From: Candidatus Hodarchaeota archaeon
Lineage (GTDB): Archaea > Asgardarchaeota > Heimdallarchaeia > Hodarchaeales > Hodarchaeaceae
Reading direction: 5' to 3'
Length of the DNA: 16,821 bases
NCBI GenBank assembly: GCA_016840305.1
Contig: JAEOSP010000407.1
Location: 1 to 16,821 of the forward strand
Positions 1 through 8,190 of the stretch are shown in pieces. The position numbers were made by a program, and so were the translations under genes. The notes under the pieces are model-generated. The model was given only the letters and a program-made list of their open reading frames with translations. It was not told the DNA's origin and ran no database searches. Position 1 is the first letter of the stretch. Every line of letters begins with the position of its first letter.

Positions 1-1781
1 AGAACCAGTCTGAATTAAAAGCAGGTGAACCAGTTATTATCAGTAATGGAGAGATTCTTTCGGATAATACCATGATCGCAACTATTAAATCAATAAATCA
101 AAATAGAGTCACCTTACGTTGTACAAATACTATTCCTTCAAGTAAATTTATCGATGCTTATTCCTCTGACTTTAACTTCCGAAGACTGAACAAAAACATT
201 TTCGATATTTCTTTAGGCTACTATTCGCAACATGAAAGCCATAAAATAATAATTGAAGGAAAATCTCCAAGATTCATTGCAATTAAAAAGCACGCTATAG
301 AAAACGTTGATGCAAGTCAGTCAGAAGCAATTTATAAATCTATAGAGGCTCAAGACTATTGTTTAATTCAAGGTCCTGCGGGAACAGGAAAAACTTATAC
401 TATTGCTAGATTGATTGATGAATTACGTAGAAATAATGCCCAAATTCTACTAACTGCTTTTACGAATACAGCAGTTGATAATATAATACTAACATACTTG
501 AATACAACAATTTTTCATGATAATTCTGATATTATTACTAGATTAGGAATCGAAGAAGCTGTAAATTCTCAAATAATACCAATGATGATGAAAAATAGAA
601 AATTATCTTATCAAGACTTATTGAAAGCACCTATAATAGCATCTACGACTAGTACTATTAGCAAAAGCATTTATGATGACTTAAAATTCGATATAGTAAT
701 TGTTGATGAGGCCACTCAGATGGCAGAACCATACTTATTATCTGCTATAGCTAAAGGGAAAAAATTCATTTTAGTGGGAGATGAAAAACAACTTCCCCCA
801 TTGATTCAAAGCTATCAGGCAAAAGACCTAGGATTAGGAATTAGTCTCTTTGAACGATTGAAGAAGAAATATTCTGAAGCTACCATTCTACTCAGGTACC
901 AATATCGGATGAACAGGGAATTGATGGAATTTAGTAATCAAAATTATTACGATGGAAAAGTACAAGAAGCTAATAATACGGTTGGAGGGCAGCTTTTATG
1001 GGATTTATTACCACCAGATACTGATTTTTCATCTGAATCAACCATCAATCAGCTGATATTAAATCCTGATCAAACGTTAGTTTATGTCGGTGTCAATACA
1101 GAATTCGATAGGGAAAGACGTGTGAATCTAGGAGAAATACAAATTATATCAGAATTAGTGGAAATATTACTAAAGAAAGGATTAGATCAGGAGTATATTG
1201 GAGTTATTGCGCCTTTTAGGGGTCAAGTGGCTGAAATCTCACGTGCATTGAGTAGTCACAAAAAAGTCGTTGTAGACACAATTGATCGATACCAGGGCTC
1301 AGATAAACAACTTATAATATTGTCTCTTTGTACTGTAGTTTCACCGAATTTATTAGAAGATAATAGAAGATTTAATGTCGCTTTGACCAGAGCAAAAAAG
1401 AAAATGATAATTGTTGGGAATATTCCTGACAAGGATTCTATACCTCAATTTCGTGCCTTTTTTTCCCATATAGACAAAAATCACTTTGTTGTTTTTCCTC
1501 GTGAAAAAACTATTAAGAAATACAGGCAGGGGGAAACAGAATCACAAAAAACTGTAATAGATTACTCTAAACCAGCTTTAGATAAGAGATACTTTAATAA
1601 TGATTATAAAGTGAGTGTTAAAAGTGATTTATGCATAATATGTATGCAAATGGCTAAAAAACAGACTATCGTACGGTGTCCTGTATGCAACCAAGCCTAT
1701 CATAAACATCATCTCGAGGAATGGCTATTAACTCACGAAACCTGTGCAATATGTCAATCAACAATAAAATTAGCCTTTTAG
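1..1781 (+). CDS. DNA2/NAM7-like SF1 helicase with C-terminal RING/PHD-like zinc finger (5' partial)
   Basis: An ATP-dependent superfamily 1 helicase. The frame stays open from base 3 up to the first ATG at 72, and the residues encoded there (LKAGEPVIIS...GEIL) resemble the small beta-barrel before the motor. The true start is therefore outside the window and 72 is internal. Counting from the codon at 72: Walker A GPAGTGKT at 101-108, motif Ia around 128-138, DEAT Walker B at 212-215, motif III VGDEKQLPP at 235-243, YQYRM at 276-280, motif V around 401-412 and motif VI NVALTRAKKK at 435-444. The tail carries a cross-braced zinc-finger pattern: C521/C524, C536/C539, H544/H547 and C558/C561. 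Dna2-type relatives can carry an N-terminal nuclease, but any such domain would lie off-window. The stop is 21 bp before the next + strand methyltransferase, so the two are probably cotranscribed. The helicase family is clear. DNA rather than RNA as substrate, and a role in defence or repair, are inferred. Confidence 0.93.
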   Translation, partial: NQSELKAGEPVIISNGEILSDNTMIATIKSINQNRVTLRCTNTIPSSKFIDAYSSDFNFRRLNKNIFDISLGYYSQHESHKIIIEGKSPRFIAIKKHAIENVDASQSEAIYKSIEAQDYCLIQGPAGTGKTYTIARLIDELRRNNAQILLTAFTNTAVDNIILTYLNTTIFHDNSDIITRLGIEEAVNSQIIPMMMKNRKLSYQDLLKAPIIASTTSTISKSIYDDLKFDIVIVDEATQMAEPYLLSAIAKGKKFILVGDEKQLPPLIQSYQAKDLGLGISLFERLKKKYSEATILLRYQYRMNRELMEFSNQNYYDGKVQEANNTVGGQLLWDLLPPDTDFSSESTINQLILNPDQTLVYVGVNTEFDRERRVNLGEIQIISELVEILLKKGLDQEYIGVIAPFRGQVAEISRALSSHKKVVVDTIDRYQGSDKQLIILSLCTVVSPNLLEDNRRFNVALTRAKKKMIIVGNIPDKDSIPQFRAFFSHIDKNHFVVFPREKTIKKYRQGETESQKTVIDYSKPALDKRYFNNDYKVSVKSDLCIICMQMAKKQTIVRCPVCNQAYHKHHLEEWLLTHETCAICQSTIKLAF

Positions 1782-1802
1782 AAGAACCTTGGGTGTATAC
1801 TG

Positions 1803-3536
1803 TTGAATAAACATAAGAATATTAACTTTCAGAAGGAATTGGGAGCTTTTTATACACCTATGCCTTTAGTAAAAGAGCTTACAAGAAAAGCTCTATCTCT
1901 AACTTTGATATCTCAAATAAACGAAGATTTTTGTCAAAAATTTACAACGATAGATAATATTATTGCTAATGCTAATTTAAATGTAATAAGAACCTTTTTA
2001 AGAAAAATTAGTGAAGTAACGATTTTAGATGGATCTGCAGGTGATGGAAGATTTCTTATCTCAGCATCTGAATACCTTCTCAGTATTCACGAAGAAATAA
2101 TTAAGACTTGGGGGAAAAAATTGGGAGAGATTTCATATTCCTATTCACCTTACCATTTAAAAAATCTTTATGGAATGGAAATTAATTTAAAATCAGTAGA
2201 GACTTGTAACACCAATTTAAAGAACGCCATACCTCATAAACAATTTGATGTAGAGATTGAAAATGTTATAGCAAAAAACGTAGTTGTTGGAAATTTTCTA
2301 AAAAGCAAAATTGCTGATTGGTCTTGTTTACCAGAGCAATTTCAAGGTTTTAACATTGTTATAGGAAACCCTCCTTGGGGAAGCAAGTTGAGTAGAGAGG
2401 AAAAAAACTACTTTTCTGAGAAATTCCAACTTAAAGGGTCAAAAAGAAATTTAAACGCGTTTGAACTGTTCGTTTATCAGAGTACCAACCTTCTGTCATC
2501 AAAAAATGGGATTTTAGCGTTATATTTACCAAAAAATTTGGCAAGATCAAACCAATATACGAATCTTAGAAAATTTTTACTGGGAAAATATGAAATATAT
2601 ACTCTGAACTTTTTTGAACGATTTCAAAATGTCACCCAAGAGTTTATCTCAATTATCGGGAAGAGGGTAAATCAAATCAATCCAAAGCATGAAATTTTGA
2701 TAAACAATAAACAAAAGGTGCAACAGAAGGTATTTCAAACTAATACTGACTATATATTTCCTCTAGAGATCGACGAATCCGACATACGAAAATTAAAACT
2801 AATAAATAGTAACTCAATGCCTTTAGAACAGTTTTTGACAGTTAAACGGGGAGAAGAGTTAAGCAAAAAGGGAGGAATTATGTTCTGCAATGTATGTAAT
2901 ACGTGGGTTCCATTATCTAGTCGAAAGCCTAACATTGAATGCTCTAATTGTTTAACAAAAATTGAAAACGATGAAATACAAAAACAATTTCTGATAAATA
3001 AAACGCAAACATCAGTGCATCAGAAACCCATACTAACAGGAGAGGATTTTGATAAATATATGATTACAGGCAATCATTTCTTCAACGATTCAGTGGATTT
3101 CCGTACAAAGAAAAAATCTGAGATATATCGTTCCCCAAAGATTGTCGTACAGAAGATAAAACGATATCCTTGGGCGGCATATGATCAAAAAGAAAGCTTA
3201 ACTACTCAAAACGTGTATAATCTTCATTTAAAAAAAGAAATAGCCCATCAGACAGATATTTTGTTCTATATTCTAGCTATACTCAACTCTCGTTTAATGA
3301 CTTGGTATTATGAAAAGCAATTTAATTTAGGTTCAAAATTCACAAATGCAATTTCCATTAAAAATTTGAAACGTCTACCAATTAAAAATCCTAATACAAA
3401 CAAAAAAATCTTTTTAGAGATAGTTGAAAAGGTTAAAGGACTACTCACTTCCAAGGGTGTCTCTGATATACGATCCCAAATTAAAAACATCGATATTCTG
3501 ATTTCAGAACTATATGGATGGGAGGAAGATCAATGA
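1803..3536 (+). CDS. N6-adenine DNA methyltransferase, type IIG/TaqI-Eco57I-like, without nuclease domain
   Basis: Predicted S-adenosylmethionine-dependent adenine methyltransferase fused to its own target-recognition domain. Motif X GAFYTP is at residues 14-19, the SAM-binding motif I DGSAGDG at 76-82 and the catalytic NPPW at 189-192. The C-terminal half is recognition-type, with a zinc ribbon (C362/C365 and C380/C383) and the common ILNSRLMTWYY...ISIKNLKRLPI ending. Start: the GAFYTP motif lies ahead of the first in-frame ATG (1860), and no ATG or GTG lies between the preceding in-frame stop (1779-1781) and TTG 1803. TTG is therefore the start, with GGTG at 1792-1795 as a plausible SD. Type IIG enzymes normally carry an N-terminal PD-(D/E)XK nuclease, but here only 13 residues precede motif X, so this is a modification subunit or orphan methylase. 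It follows the helicase by 21 bp, and its stop is 3 bp from the convergent gene. Confidence 0.92.
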   Translation: MNKHKNINFQKELGAFYTPMPLVKELTRKALSLTLISQINEDFCQKFTTIDNIIANANLNVIRTFLRKISEVTILDGSAGDGRFLISASEYLLSIHEEIIKTWGKKLGEISYSYSPYHLKNLYGMEINLKSVETCNTNLKNAIPHKQFDVEIENVIAKNVVVGNFLKSKIADWSCLPEQFQGFNIVIGNPPWGSKLSREEKNYFSEKFQLKGSKRNLNAFELFVYQSTNLLSSKNGILALYLPKNLARSNQYTNLRKFLLGKYEIYTLNFFERFQNVTQEFISIIGKRVNQINPKHEILINNKQKVQQKVFQTNTDYIFPLEIDESDIRKLKLINSNSMPLEQFLTVKRGEELSKKGGIMFCNVCNTWVPLSSRKPNIECSNCLTKIENDEIQKQFLINKTQTSVHQKPILTGEDFDKYMITGNHFFNDSVDFRTKKKSEIYRSPKIVVQKIKRYPWAAYDQKESLTTQNVYNLHLKKEIAHQTDILFYILAILNSRLMTWYYEKQFNLGSKFTNAISIKNLKRLPIKNPNTNKKIFLEIVEKVKGLLTSKGVSDIRSQIKNIDILISELYGWEEDQ

Positions 3537-3539
3537 GAG

Positions 3540-4313
3540 CTATTTTTCATCCTTCAAATATTGATCAAGAGAGCCTGTTTGTTTATTCTTTTTGAGTGAT
3601 TCACCAAACTTTGCTTTTTGTTTGATAATGGTCTCATACTCTTTTCGTATTTCAAATCCGATCACATCACGATCAGTCATACGAGAAGCTAGAATAGTAC
3701 CCCCAGATCCAGAAAACACATCCCCCACTAAATCACCTTTAGAACTTGATGTTAAGATTAATTTCTTCAAAAGAACAATAGGTAGTTGACATGGATGACC
3801 CTTTATTCGATTCGGATCATTCCCGCGATTATATTCTTTCCAATAAAAAACGTCTTCATCATAATGTTTTTGCTTATAAAATTGATAATTCTTCTTATTC
3901 TTCACCAGCAAGATTATATGGTAATGACTTGTAACAAACCGTCTTTTTGTGTATACTCCCCATGAAAAATGCCAAATTGCATGATTTAACATGTGAAAAT
4001 CAGTTTGTTTAACAGCATTCAGGATATATTGCAGATTTGTCCAACCTGAAATAATATAAAGACTACCATTAGGCTTTAAGGCATCATAACATGATTTAAT
4101 CCATTTTTTTGAAAAATTAAGATAAAAATCGGGTGTAAAATCGTCTTTATATAAGTTGTACTCTTTGGCTCCATATTCATGGGAGGATTTACTGAAGGAA
4201 ATGCCAAAGGGTGGGTCAGCTATAATTAAATCGAATAATCGATTTTTTGCTTCAATAGGAAGAGTTTTATTAACATTTCCTATAACCAAACTATAGTTAG
4301 ACTCATCACTCAT
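3540..4313 (-). CDS. Beta-class N6/N4 DNA methyltransferase
   Basis: A 257-residue SAM-dependent exocyclic-amino DNA methyltransferase. Catalytic motif IV DPPF (33-36) precedes SAM-binding motif I DVFSGSGGT (198-206), which is the beta-class order. The HPCQLP segment (173-178) just before motif I is typical of this family. DPPF favours N6-adenine over N4-cytosine, but that is inference. The ATG at 4313 lies 13 bp after the stop of the zinc-finger methylase, so it is the last gene of a - strand operon (HAD, DUF1156-type methylase, this gene). No strong SD is visible. It looks complete and of normal length for a solitary or restriction-modification methylase, but no cognate nuclease adjoins it. 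The target sequence cannot be read from the protein. Confidence 0.93.
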   Translation of the reverse strand: MSDESNYSLVIGNVNKTLPIEAKNRLFDLIIADPPFGISFSKSSHEYGAKEYNLYKDDFTPDFYLNFSKKWIKSCYDALKPNGSLYIISGWTNLQYILNAVKQTDFHMLNHAIWHFSWGVYTKRRFVTSHYHIILLVKNKKNYQFYKQKHYDEDVFYWKEYNRGNDPNRIKGHPCQLPIVLLKKLILTSSSKGDLVGDVFSGSGGTILASRMTDRDVIGFEIRKEYETIIKQKAKFGESLKKNKQTGSLDQYLKDEK

Positions 4314-4326
4314 TCAATACGTCTCA

Positions 4327-6474
4327 TTATGGGTTTTTATTTAGTGTTTGAAGTAATGCTTTACATTCTTTTGATATAATTGAAAACTGGAGAGGTTTAC
4401 TAAATTCCTCAATAGGCTGAAATTTTGATATAAGTACATAAAACTCCCCGAAAAAAACTACAATTAAATCAATACCCTTTATATTTAAACCCTCCTCCCT
4501 GTAACTTCTTAATCGATCTAAAAAGTTCTTTTCCAGGTGTTTCATAAATTCCGTCATGTTTAATTCTTTTTTTTGTTTATCAATCATTTTTTTGCATACA
4601 ATAATTAAATCATACGAAATTGCTTTTTTATTTTTAATGTTCAAGACATTAGGGGCTTCACTTGGTATTGCATGAGTTTTAATAACCTGAAAACCTGAAC
4701 TATTAAGAACTTCTGCAATTTTAAACCAAGTATCAGAACTAGAATGGTGGAAGGTGAATATAAATAATCCTTCTAGCTTAAGATGCTTTTTGCATCTTTT
4801 AAAGATCGCAGTTAGTTTTGTGTAATAATTAAGATGTTTTCTATCGGATTCAATTGCTTCTCCTTCCTTAGGAGTGTCAAAAGGGGTGAAAAAGTCATAT
4901 CTATCTTTTAAGATTAAGCGAATCCAGGAATACATGAAATCAGAGAGTTCTGAATAGTTTACATTATCTGCATAGGGAGGATCTGATATAATAAGATCAA
5001 CAGGAGTTTTAAATTCTGGGATATCCTCAGAATCTTGACAAAGTAATAATAAATTACTTTTTTCATTGGGAAAGCAGTTAGAATTTCCTTCAAACAGTTT
5101 TCCATCAATTTTACCAATTTTAACTTTCTCCCGAGTTGTTTTCACAGATCCCAGTTTATGTCTTTTGAAATTATAAGGGGTGGTATTGTATTTTTTACCA
5201 GCTATTAAGCGAATAAGACACTTTTTCCATGTCCCACGACCATATCTTGTCCCCCAAACATTATTTTCAGCATACGTAGACAACGGATGGAAATCATGGC
5301 GTGCAAAAATACCTTCTACTTTTTGTCCTTTTGGTGAATAACGGGTGAATACGTTATTATGATTTAATAAATTAATAAATGCAGCCAAGAGCATTTCTTG
5401 GATTCGAATATCAGCTATTTTCTTAATATGAGTTAGAATCATACTCAGAGCTAATAACTGTCTACCATTAAAAAGTTCAAACCATCTTGTGTATCTATGA
5501 TTGTACAAAACTTTAGTTGTGGATCCAATCGGTATTTTTTGTTTAGGCCATACGAATTGCTTGGAATGATTATCCCAGTACTTAACCGCTTGCTGGTACA
5601 GATCAATGTCAGCTTTAGAAACGCTTTTTATAAACTTATAACGAGATTTTGCCAATTTAGAACTCTTATCACCAATCTTAAAGCAATGAGGACAAAATCC
5701 TTCAATTGCAAAAGCTTTACTTGACAAAGGTACCTTTTCTGAACGGATAGATTTCAGAATTTCTATTCGATTGCCACACTCTGAACAATTACATGAATTT
5801 CTTCCAGTTCTATAACCTTTTTTTGGTACAAAGCTATATTCGCATACAGGGCACTTAATTCTATTATTAATAGGAGCTGACGAGCTAAACGATGTAAAAC
5901 ATGATGGACAAAGTAATACTGCTTCGTTAACCATATATGCTATTATAAAATCGCGAAATAAAGGAACTTTCGAATGACACTGGTTACAAGTGATTTCCTT
6001 TACCCAATGAGTGTAAATTATATCAGCAGATTTAGAGCAAACGGGACAAGCCGTAGTATACCATTTCTTCACAGACTCAGCAAGTTCTTTTTCGCATTTT
6101 GTAATATGAGACTTCAAATGATCAATATCAACGAGTTCCGACTCAGTCTTAGTAATAAACCATGCAACTGGATTAATATCGATCCCTATGCAATTCATCC
6201 CAAGTCTTAGACCTTCTACAATTGTTGTTCCACCTCCCATAAATGGATCCAAGATCGTAATACCAGAAAAGGATTCCTCTGTATAGAATTTTTCCATGAA
6301 GTTTTCTGAAGAATTTAAGTTCGTGCTCAGTAAAATTGCTCGAAAAATCGCAGATGAACGTCGGGCAAACCATTTAGATATCTGGTAGATTGGTTTATAA
6401 CTACTCCTTTCAGGAACCGCGAGCTGACTTATTTTAATGACTGGAAAATCATTTTCAATCATTTTAGAAGTCAT
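4327..6474 (-). CDS. DUF1156/COG1743-type DNA methylase with multiple zinc ribbons
   Basis: A large (715 aa) putative adenine-specific DNA methyltransferase. The N-terminus has a DUF1156-like segment (FPVIKISQLAVPERS...KWFARRSSAIFRA), followed by SAM motif I DPFMGGGT at residues 76-83 and GIDINP. About 400 residues then separate this from catalytic motif IV DPPY (498-501). The insert holds CxxC knuckles near residues 143/146, 163/166, 189/192, 208/211, 228-233 and 261/264, enough for about three zinc ribbons. The C-terminal tail of about 90 residues is unassigned. Start: TTG at 6531 would overlap the HAD gene by 47 bp. The ATG at 6474 is 10 bp after the HAD stop and still precedes the conserved DUF1156 segment, so it is preferred. 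It is cotranscribed with its neighbours on both sides. From memory, DUF1156 methylases recur in archaeal and bacterial defence loci with helicases and large ATPases. The large ATPase partner is not seen here. Confidence 0.9.
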   Translation of the reverse strand: MTSKMIENDFPVIKISQLAVPERSSYKPIYQISKWFARRSSAIFRAILLSTNLNSSENFMEKFYTEESFSGITILDPFMGGGTTIVEGLRLGMNCIGIDINPVAWFITKTESELVDIDHLKSHITKCEKELAESVKKWYTTACPVCSKSADIIYTHWVKEITCNQCHSKVPLFRDFIIAYMVNEAVLLCPSCFTSFSSSAPINNRIKCPVCEYSFVPKKGYRTGRNSCNCSECGNRIEILKSIRSEKVPLSSKAFAIEGFCPHCFKIGDKSSKLAKSRYKFIKSVSKADIDLYQQAVKYWDNHSKQFVWPKQKIPIGSTTKVLYNHRYTRWFELFNGRQLLALSMILTHIKKIADIRIQEMLLAAFINLLNHNNVFTRYSPKGQKVEGIFARHDFHPLSTYAENNVWGTRYGRGTWKKCLIRLIAGKKYNTTPYNFKRHKLGSVKTTREKVKIGKIDGKLFEGNSNCFPNEKSNLLLLCQDSEDIPEFKTPVDLIISDPPYADNVNYSELSDFMYSWIRLILKDRYDFFTPFDTPKEGEAIESDRKHLNYYTKLTAIFKRCKKHLKLEGLFIFTFHHSSSDTWFKIAEVLNSSGFQVIKTHAIPSEAPNVLNIKNKKAISYDLIIVCKKMIDKQKKELNMTEFMKHLEKNFLDRLRSYREEGLNIKGIDLIVVFFGEFYVLISKFQPIEEFSKPLQFSIISKECKALLQTLNKNP

Positions 6475-6484
6475 GAAATCAAGC

Positions 6485-7129
6485 CTAATTCTGTTTTTGC
6501 ACGAAATTAATGAATTCAAGGGGAGATTCAAAGATATAGGTAGGTTTAGAATCGATTAACTTCTCGCTCTCGACTGTACCCCATAAAGCGCCAGCAGTTG
6601 GAATTCCAGCGGCCTTTCCAGCCTTAATATCCAGGTGACTGTCTCCTATAAATAGAACCTCATTTTTATTCAGCTTAAGAATATCTAAGATCTTTAATAG
6701 TGCTTCTGGATCAGGTTTAGAGTTAATAACATCATTTCCTGTGAATATTACATCAAAACATTCATTCAAACCAAGAACATCAAGAGTAATGGCGTTTGTT
6801 TGTCTACCCTTACCAGTAAAGATCGCTAAGTACTCAACATATTTTCGGAAACTGTTTATTTGATCTGAGGTAAAAAAGCCCTTTTTAGGATGGCCTTTAC
6901 GATATAAATCTAGAAATTCAGCCCAAGCAGCTTCAACTATTCCTGGAGGATAGATATTTTGGAATATCACATCACCAGGAGGACCCCATAGGCCTAATAC
7001 CTCCTCAGAAGACATACTAGAGTAAGTTCCTAGATATTTGATAAGTAACTCTTGAAAAATTTTGATAATGTATTTAGTATTATCAAGAAGTGTTCCGTCA
7101 ACGTCAAAGATTATGCAGCTTATATTCAT
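6485..7129 (-). CDS. HAD-superfamily phosphatase (phosphoglycolate phosphatase/pyrophosphatase-like)
   Basis: A 214-residue haloacid-dehalogenase hydrolase. Motif I is DVDGT (9-13), with both aspartates present. Motif II is FTGKG around 104-108, motif III is the lysine in SKPDPEA (about 138), and motif IV is FIGDSHLDIKAG (160-171). The stretch between motifs I and II, with LWGPPGD near 48-54, is a helical C1 cap typical of PGP/PpaX-like enzymes. The substrate cannot be told: phosphoglycolate, pyrophosphate, a nucleotide or a sugar phosphate are all possible. Start: TTG 7132 and ATG 7129 are adjacent, and ATG 7129 is preferred because it follows a GGTGGA SD about 8 bp upstream. It is the first gene of the - strand operon leading into two DNA methyltransferases. 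In that context a nucleotide-clearing role, or simple hitch-hiking, are both possible. Confidence 0.92.
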   Translation of the reverse strand: MNISCIIFDVDGTLLDNTKYIIKIFQELLIKYLGTYSSMSSEEVLGLWGPPGDVIFQNIYPPGIVEAAWAEFLDLYRKGHPKKGFFTSDQINSFRKYVEYLAIFTGKGRQTNAITLDVLGLNECFDVIFTGNDVINSKPDPEALLKILDILKLNKNEVLFIGDSHLDIKAGKAAGIPTAGALWGTVESEKLIDSKPTYIFESPLEFINFVQKQN

Positions 7130-7132
7130 CAA

Positions 7133-7214
7133 AGTCCACCGTATTCTTGAAAAGACTTGAAAAGTCGATTGATATAAAAATTTTAACTAGAGTAGTTTGT
7201 TAACGTGAGAAATA
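7133..7214. promoter_or_regulatory. Divergent promoter region with shared TATA-like core and palindrome
   Basis: An 82-bp spacer between the divergent HAD operon and the SPPYW methyltransferase. The element gatataaaaa at 7171-7180 fits an archaeal TATA box for the + strand gene, with transcription expected near 7200 and a GTGAG SD at 7205-7209. Its complement (tttttatatc) can serve the - strand operon, with a start near 7148. Between this core and the HAD start lie a tandem 10-mer (cttgaaaaga/cttgaaaagt, 7146-7165) and a perfect inverted repeat GACTTgaaAAGTC at 7154-7166. The repeat is well placed for a repressor. Promoter function is inferred. Confidence 0.6.
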
Positions 7215-8021
7215 ATGGAAGAAATGAACAAAGTAGATCCAAGAAATAAGCTCAACATTCTTTCAGGAAAAGAATGGATTCGTTTCACAAAATCCTGGTT
7301 CATCGCTGATGGAAAATCTAGTGATATCTCCCATGAAATAGACCTTCATCCGGCTTCTTTTCCACCCTCAATGATTCAAGATTTCATAAAATTCTTTACT
7401 AAACCAGAAGATCTTGTTCTTGATCCATTTGTGGGAACAGGATCAACTTTAGTTGCTTGTGATGAGACTGGTAGAAAAGGAGTAGGAATAGAGCTTTACC
7501 CCAAGTATGTGAAAACTGCACGATCGCGCACGGAATTCCCAATTCTACAAGGTGATGCGCGCGAACAATTACAAACTCTTGAAAGTCAATCTTTTTCTCT
7601 CTGTATTACTTCACCCCCATACTGGCGAATACTTAAGAAGAAAAAGGATTACAATCAAATAGCTAGAAAAGAAAAAGGTCTTGACCTTCAATACGGGGAA
7701 AATCCTTGTGATCTTGGATTAATTGAGGAAAAAGACGAATTTCTGAAGGAATTAAGCAAAATCTTCATTCATATCCATGATTTACTCCAACCAGGTGGTC
7801 ATCTCATTGTATTTATTCAGAACATCCGAGATAAGGGTGAAATGGTACCTTTAGCTTTCGAATTACCATCGCATATTAGTAAGTGGTACACATTCTTGGG
7901 GGAACGAATCTGGCTTCAAAATCAAAAGGTATTAAGACCTTACGGTTATCCTTATAGTTTTGTTTCAAATGTTCACCATCATTTTGCGTTGATATTCAAA
8001 AAACGTCCTTTAGAAATGTGA
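7215..8021 (+). CDS. N4/N6 DNA methyltransferase with SPPYW motif
   Basis: A 268-residue SAM-dependent DNA amino-methyltransferase. The SAM-binding motif I DPFVGTGST (70-78) follows HPASFPPSM and is followed by GIELYPKY. The catalytic motif IV is SPPYW at 133-137. SPPY is commonest in N4-cytosine enzymes, so N4-methylcytosine is a reasonable but unproven product. Motif order (I before IV) is the reverse of the neighbouring beta-class enzyme, so the two are not simple duplicates. The ATG at 7215 has GTGAG about 5 bp upstream. An in-frame ATG three codons later is also possible. It is transcribed alone from a promoter facing the HAD operon, with no paired nuclease, and 169 bp separate it from the next gene. 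Confidence 0.92.
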   Translation: MEEMNKVDPRNKLNILSGKEWIRFTKSWFIADGKSSDISHEIDLHPASFPPSMIQDFIKFFTKPEDLVLDPFVGTGSTLVACDETGRKGVGIELYPKYVKTARSRTEFPILQGDAREQLQTLESQSFSLCITSPPYWRILKKKKDYNQIARKEKGLDLQYGENPCDLGLIEEKDEFLKELSKIFIHIHDLLQPGGHLIVFIQNIRDKGEMVPLAFELPSHISKWYTFLGERIWLQNQKVLRPYGYPYSFVSNVHHHFALIFKKRPLEM

Positions 8022-8130
8022 TGCAAGGATTTATTCTTACAAATCTATTTTAAATTTCCATTAGACTCAACTCACTCAAAGAAAGAATAGTAAAGACTTA
8101 TTAAAACGTAACACAATAATAATGTCAGTA

Positions 8131-8153
8131 CACTCATTCAGTATTAATGGGTG
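8131..8153 (+). promoter_or_regulatory. Possible leader hairpin upstream of RNase J-like gene
   Basis: CACTCATT at 8131-8138 pairs with AATGGGTG at 8146-8153 (seven Watson-Crick pairs and one G-T wobble) around a 7-nt loop. It lies 37 bp before the hydrolase start and downstream of a TATA-like ttattaaaa near 8098-8106, so it would be within the mRNA leader if that promoter is used. The hairpin is modest and could occur by chance. Confidence 0.3.
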
Positions 8154-8190
8154 AATATTTTCTGATCTTTAGCATCCTGAAGGGACAAAA

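Noticed and set aside
6475..6531. TTG 6531 as the start of the DUF1156-type methylase
   Set aside because: It would overlap the HAD gene by 47 bp and add 19 residues ahead of the conserved segment. ATG 6474 fits better, though not proven.
1..8021. Calling the cluster BREX or DISARM
   Set aside because: No PglZ, BrxC, DUF1998, PLD or SNF2 partner is visible. Only generic helicase and methylase components are shared.
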